Shown one piece after another: positions 6,565 through 7,526 of a stretch of 7,526 nucleotides of DNA. Every line of letters starts with the position of its first letter. Positions within the stretch are counted from its first letter, which is position 1. Origin of the DNA: an uncultured Pseudomonadota bacterium (GTDB lineage Bacteria; SAR324; NAC60-12); contig CAJXNF010000129.1 in NCBI GenBank assembly GCA_913056375.1, forward strand, positions 1 through 7,526, read 5' to 3'. The translations under genes and the position numbers were made by a program. Below the pieces are notes generated by a model. It ran no database searches. It worked only from the letters and a program-made list of their open reading frames with translations, and was not told the DNA's origin.

Positions 6565-6764
6565 AAATCACAATTTAATTGGTAATTTGTTGGAAAAACA
6601 CAAATAACACTTCAAAGTATCTTTTGTTTTTCAAATGTCAATGAAACTTAAACAATGTCAAATCCAACTTGACTGTCCGTGATGATAAATGTCAAATCCA
6701 AAAAAATAATAAACTTCTTCCTGAAAATCAGAATCTAAGTCGTACTTAGGCAACTATCGAAAGA
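6565..6764. promoter_or_regulatory. Divergent promoter region between dehydrogenase and SorC-type regulator
   Basis: This 200-bp AT-rich stretch separates two outward-reading genes and must hold both promoters. On the minus strand a perfect TTGACA (6641-6636) is followed after 16 bases by TACTTT, a weak -10 candidate for the dehydrogenase unit. On the + strand TTGACT (6669-6674) is a -35 candidate, but no convincing -10 is seen at proper spacing. A short palindrome, CAATTTAATTG (6571-6581), lies just before the dehydrogenase ATG. Three direct repeats are annotated separately. Confidence 0.55.
6634..6701. repeat. Direct-repeat array, three AATGTCAA units (putative SorC operator)
   Basis: AATGTCAA occurs at 6634-6641, 6654-6661 and 6688-6695, all in the same orientation. 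The second and third copies extend to an identical 14-mer, AATGTCAAATCCAA (6654-6667 and 6688-6701). Start-to-start distances are 20 and 34 bp, close to two and three helical turns, so the units would lie on roughly the same face of the helix. Read on the minus strand, every copy contains TTGACA, a consensus -35 hexamer. The location in the divergent promoter makes these the best candidate binding sites for the adjacent SorC-family regulator, whose relatives act as tetramers on repeated half-sites. Confidence 0.6.
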
Positions 6765-7526
6765 ATGAATATAAAATTTCGAAAGAAAGAAGCCCCACCA
6801 GAATTTCAGGATGTGGTCACTTGGGCTGCATGGCTCTATTACATTGATCAGATGACACAGATCGATGTTGCCAAGGTTCTCGGGGTTTCCAGGGCTTCGG
6901 TTGTAAATTATCTTCAGGAAGCTCGTGACAGAGGGCTCGTATCAATCCAGTTCGATCAAAAGTCGATTTCAGAAACTGTCATTTCGAAATCACTCCAAGC
7001 CAAATACAAACTCAGTGGCTGTGTAGTTATCCCAAAGGCAGTTGAGGAATCGAATTTATCTGAGAGACTGGGAGTTGCGGCTGCAAGAGTTTTATTAGGT
7101 ATGTTGAAATCTAACGATGTGATCTCTGTAGCTTGGGGCAAGACTGTACTAGCGGCTGCCCAAGCAATTCCACGAAGCCAATTGGATAACCTCACAGTAG
7201 TTCAAGTCGTTGGTAGTTTTCATTCGACAGTTGAATTCTCTCCAGAGTTTTGCACATCCGTGCTTGCCAACCGCCTTAACGCCCGCTGCATGAATTTTCT
7301 CGCACCAGCAATTCTTTCCTCGAAAGGCCTTAAAGAAGAATTATTGAAAGAAGAGGTTCTCGTTAACCAATTCAAGACTATCAAGTCTTCCCGAATTATT
7401 GTTTTTGGAATTGGAGAGCTTGATCTCCAAAGCACAGTCGTGAGAACAGGTTTTCTGAAGGCTACTGAGCTTGAAAGATATCTTGCGCAAGGAGCGATTG
7501 GTACAATTCTCGGCAGAATGCTCAAC
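6765..7526 (+). CDS. SorC-family (sugar-binding) transcriptional regulator, 3' partial
   Basis: An uninterrupted 254-codon frame starts at ATG 6765 (MNIKFRKKEAPPEF...) and is still open at the window edge; family members run about 310-330 residues, so roughly 60 are missing. Seen: an N-terminal helix-turn-helix at about 30-52 (TQIDVAKVLGVSRASVVNYL) followed by EARDRGLVSI (52-61), and a phosphosugar-binding domain from about residue 68 with the typical VAWGKT (122-127), VVQVVGS (145-151), VFGIGELD (213-220) and GAIGTILGRML (243-253). Such regulators bind a phosphorylated sugar or polyol and release DNA or change state. An in-frame stop 15 bases upstream fixes ATG 6765 as the first ordinary start; only a weak GAAAGA touches it. 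The gene is divergent from the AraM-like dehydrogenase unit and shares its promoter region with the repeat array, so it most likely controls that unit and itself. Confidence 0.88.
   Translation, partial: MNIKFRKKEAPPEFQDVVTWAAWLYYIDQMTQIDVAKVLGVSRASVVNYLQEARDRGLVSIQFDQKSISETVISKSLQAKYKLSGCVVIPKAVEESNLSERLGVAAARVLLGMLKSNDVISVAWGKTVLAAAQAIPRSQLDNLTVVQVVGSFHSTVEFSPEFCTSVLANRLNARCMNFLAPAILSSKGLKEELLKEEVLVNQFKTIKSSRIIVFGIGELDLQSTVVRTGFLKATELERYLAQGAIGTILGRMLN

Noticed and set aside
6956..7525. Minus-strand open frames at 6956-7195 and 7220-7525.
   Set aside because: Both are opposite the SorC-type regulator, whose domains are clear on the + strand; the minus-strand products show no recognisable features.

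Overview
The window is ordinary-density bacterial DNA of moderate G+C (mid-40s percent by eye). It is packed with catabolic genes and their regulators, with no RNA genes, phage, transposase or CRISPR. The families present (GhrA-type 2-hydroxyacid dehydrogenase, mandelate-racemase-subgroup enolase enzyme, FadR/FCD-type GntR regulator, YbjJ-like MFS carrier, FucA-type aldolase, AraM-like dehydrogenase, type IIB HAD phosphatase, SorC-type regulator) are typical of sugar, sugar-acid and polyol catabolic islands of heterotrophic Gram-negative bacteria, above all Proteobacteria. The sequence alone does not allow a firmer taxonomic call.

Layout. On the + strand, positions 1-2396 hold a tight three-gene unit: the C-terminal half of a D-2-hydroxyacid dehydrogenase (cut by the window edge), an enolase-superfamily dehydratase/racemase starting 2 bases after that stop codon, and a GntR/FCD regulator whose 5' end overlaps the enolase gene. 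This unit converges, with a 17-bp gap, on a minus-strand series that reads from right to left: an AraM-like (sn-glycerol-1-phosphate dehydrogenase family) dehydrogenase at 6564-5242, a HAD phosphatase overlapping its 3' end (5251-4454), an L-fuculose-phosphate-aldolase-like class II aldolase (4358-3699) and an MFS transporter (3580-2414). The aldolase is preceded by a 95-bp AT-rich gap. The transporter is preceded by a 118-bp gap holding a striking nested inverted repeat. Divergent from the dehydrogenase, across about 200 bp containing three direct repeats of AATGTCAA, a SorC-family regulator starts at 6765 and stays open to the right edge.

How it may work together (inference). The + unit looks like a sugar-acid module: dehydration or epimerisation by the enolase-family enzyme, redox on a 2-hydroxy/2-keto acid by the dehydrogenase, and control by the GntR protein. 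The minus series looks like a phosphorylated polyol or sugar module: the SorC protein, binding the direct repeats in response to a phosphorylated sugar, would control the dehydrogenase/phosphatase pair. The FucA-like aldolase would yield or consume dihydroxyacetone phosphate (DHAP), the same metabolite that glycerol-1-phosphate dehydrogenases use. No sugar kinase is visible, so either it lies outside the window or the phosphate enters another way. The most noteworthy points are the AraM-like/HAD pair, the KxR variant of the catalytic lysine motif in the enolase enzyme, the SorC-side repeat array and the nested hairpin upstream of the transporter.
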